Source: Pseudomonadota bacterium
GTDB taxonomy: Bacteria > Pseudomonadota > Gammaproteobacteria > Steroidobacterales > Rariloculaceae
NCBI GenBank assembly: GCA_009843005.1
Contig: VYEH01000292.1
Coordinates: 1 to 6,041 of the forward strand
Reading direction: 5' to 3'
DNA: 6,041 nucleotides
Shown: in pieces, positions 5,659 to 6,041 of the stretch
Position numbering within the stretch: the first letter of the stretch is position 1
Layout: the number at the start of each line of letters is the position of its first letter
The notes under the pieces: model-generated
Told to the model about the DNA's origin: nothing
Seen by the model: the letters and a program-made list of their open reading frames with translations, nothing else
Database searches by the model: none
Made by a program: the position numbers and the translations under genes

Positions 5659-5919
5659 ATGTTCTGGACAATGACCGCCTTTATCGTCTTCCTGCTTCTG
5701 TGGGGGATGACGTGGCGCAGCCAGCCGAAGCTGGCGTTCGGCATCGTCATTGGACTGGTCCTCGGCGCCATCGCGGCGGGGTGGATCGGGCCTTACGAGA
5801 GCATCAACGACGTTCCGCTCTGGTTGCCGCCGCTGCCCTTCGCCGTGGTTACCGTCGGTCTTATGATCTACGCAGGTCTGGCGTGGTGGGGGCTCAGGGA
5901 CGATGCCGACGAAGAATAG
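5659..5919 (+). CDS. Small three-helix membrane protein at the end of the oxidase operon, function unknown
   Basis: I do not recognise this 86-residue protein. It has hydrophobic helices at about 2-18, 25-43 and 57-78, a basic loop RSQPK (20-24) between the first two, a short outward loop with Glu47 and Asp51, a Pro-rich LPPLP (56-60) leading into helix three, and an acidic cytoplasmic tail RDDADEE (80-86). By the positive-inside rule the N-terminus would face the periplasm. No heme, copper or cysteine motif is visible; there is no Cys or His at all. It is 54 bases downstream of subunit IV, in the same direction, with a good ribosome site, and the operon hairpins follow it. It may be a minor oxidase subunit or an assembly or stability factor; this rests on position alone. 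Coding is supported by the ribosome site, membrane-protein composition and GC-rich third positions like its neighbours. Confidence 0.75.
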   Translation: MFWTMTAFIVFLLLWGMTWRSQPKLAFGIVIGLVLGAIAAGWIGPYESINDVPLWLPPLPFAVVTVGLMIYAGLAWWGLRDDADEE

Positions 5920-5960
5920 CCGGGATTTCTCCAGCCAGCGCCGCGAGGGTGCATGCGGAC

Positions 5961-5974
5961 AGCCCTTTCGGGCT
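5961..5974 (+). terminator. Small hairpin upstream of the main terminator stem
   Basis: AGCCC (5961-5965) pairs with GGGCT (5970-5974) around a TTTC loop, followed by TAATCT. It is 42 bases past the last stop codon and 3 bases before a larger stem, so the two could act together. Weak alone, as no T-run follows. Confidence 0.4.
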
Positions 5975-5977
5975 TAA

Positions 5978-6007
5978 TCTCGGCCCGCCATCCCTGGCGG
6001 GCCGAGA
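5978..6007 (+). terminator. Strong GC-rich hairpin, probable operon terminator or 3' end stabiliser
   Basis: TCTCGGCCCGCCA (5978-5990) and TGGCGGGCCGAGA (5995-6007) are a perfect 13-base-pair inverted repeat with a TCCC loop. It lies 58 bases after the last gene of the cluster. No run of T follows on the plus strand, so it is not a textbook Rho-independent terminator. It may end transcription weakly, act in both directions, or protect the 3' end of the oxidase transcript from exonucleases. Confidence 0.65.
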
Positions 6008-6009
6008 AT

Positions 6010-6022
6010 CGAGGGCTCCTCG
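6010..6022 (+). repeat. Third hairpin of the intergenic stack
   Basis: CGAGG (6010-6014) pairs with CCTCG (6018-6022) around GCT, directly after the large stem. GGGCT at 6013-6017 could instead pair with AGCCC at 5961-5965 and enclose the large stem, so two alternative folds exist. Confidence 0.35.
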
Positions 6023-6027
6023 CTAAT

Positions 6028-6041
6028 GGCCATCCATGGCC
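6028..6041 (+). repeat. Inverted repeat at the window edge
   Basis: GGCCAT (6028-6033) and ATGGCC (6036-6041) are perfect inverted copies separated by CC. The repeat reaches the last base of the window, so it may be longer. Nothing else can be said about it here. Confidence 0.35.

Overview
This window is almost entirely one plus-strand respiratory gene cluster. It encodes a small blue copper protein (azurin) followed by a complete aa3-type (A1 family) heme-copper cytochrome c oxidase whose subunit II carries two fused cytochrome c domains, i.e. a 'ccaa3' layout. The DNA is GC-rich by eye. Azurin is best known from Gamma- and Betaproteobacteria, and the subunit II-I-III-III-IV order resembles proteobacterial 'second' oxidase clusters (I recall coxMNOP of Bradyrhizobium as the same general plan). 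I infer an aerobic or facultative proteobacterium, probably gammaproteobacterial. The azurin and the periplasmic cytochrome c domains are very acidic and lysine-free, which would suit a marine or salt-adapted cell, but that is inference.

Layout: 71-517 azurin with signal peptide; 596-1963 subunit II (three N-terminal hydrophobic helices, CuA domain, two c-type heme domains); 1963-3723 subunit I; 3723-4397 a divergent 6-helix subunit III-like protein; 4377-4467 a degenerate tandem repeat bridging the next spacer; 4467-5159 a second, canonical 5-helix subunit III; 5245-5604 prokaryotic subunit IV; 5659-5919 an unrecognised 86-residue membrane protein; 5961-6022 a stack of hairpins that probably ends the transcript. 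The first three oxidase genes are joined by TGATG stop/start overlaps. Only short spacers (up to about 85 bases) separate the rest, and no intergenic stretch exceeds 125 bases. No oxidase assembly gene (heme O/A synthase, Cox11/CtaG, Sco, Surf1) lies in the window.

How it works together: electrons from a periplasmic carrier (azurin and/or the cytochrome bc1 complex through c-type cytochromes) would enter through the two fused hemes c of subunit II, pass to CuA, then to heme a and the heme a3-CuB centre of subunit I, where O2 is reduced and protons are pumped. All metal ligands and the D- and K-channel landmark residues are present in subunit I. The unusual points are the azurin at the head of the operon, a Ser replacing the usual His of the non-redox Mg/Mn site, two unequal subunit III proteins (one lacking the acidic residue at the site homologous to the DCCD-reactive Glu), the repeat-built spacers, and the unknown small membrane protein. 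The machinery is a variant of a known enzyme family, not a wholly new system.
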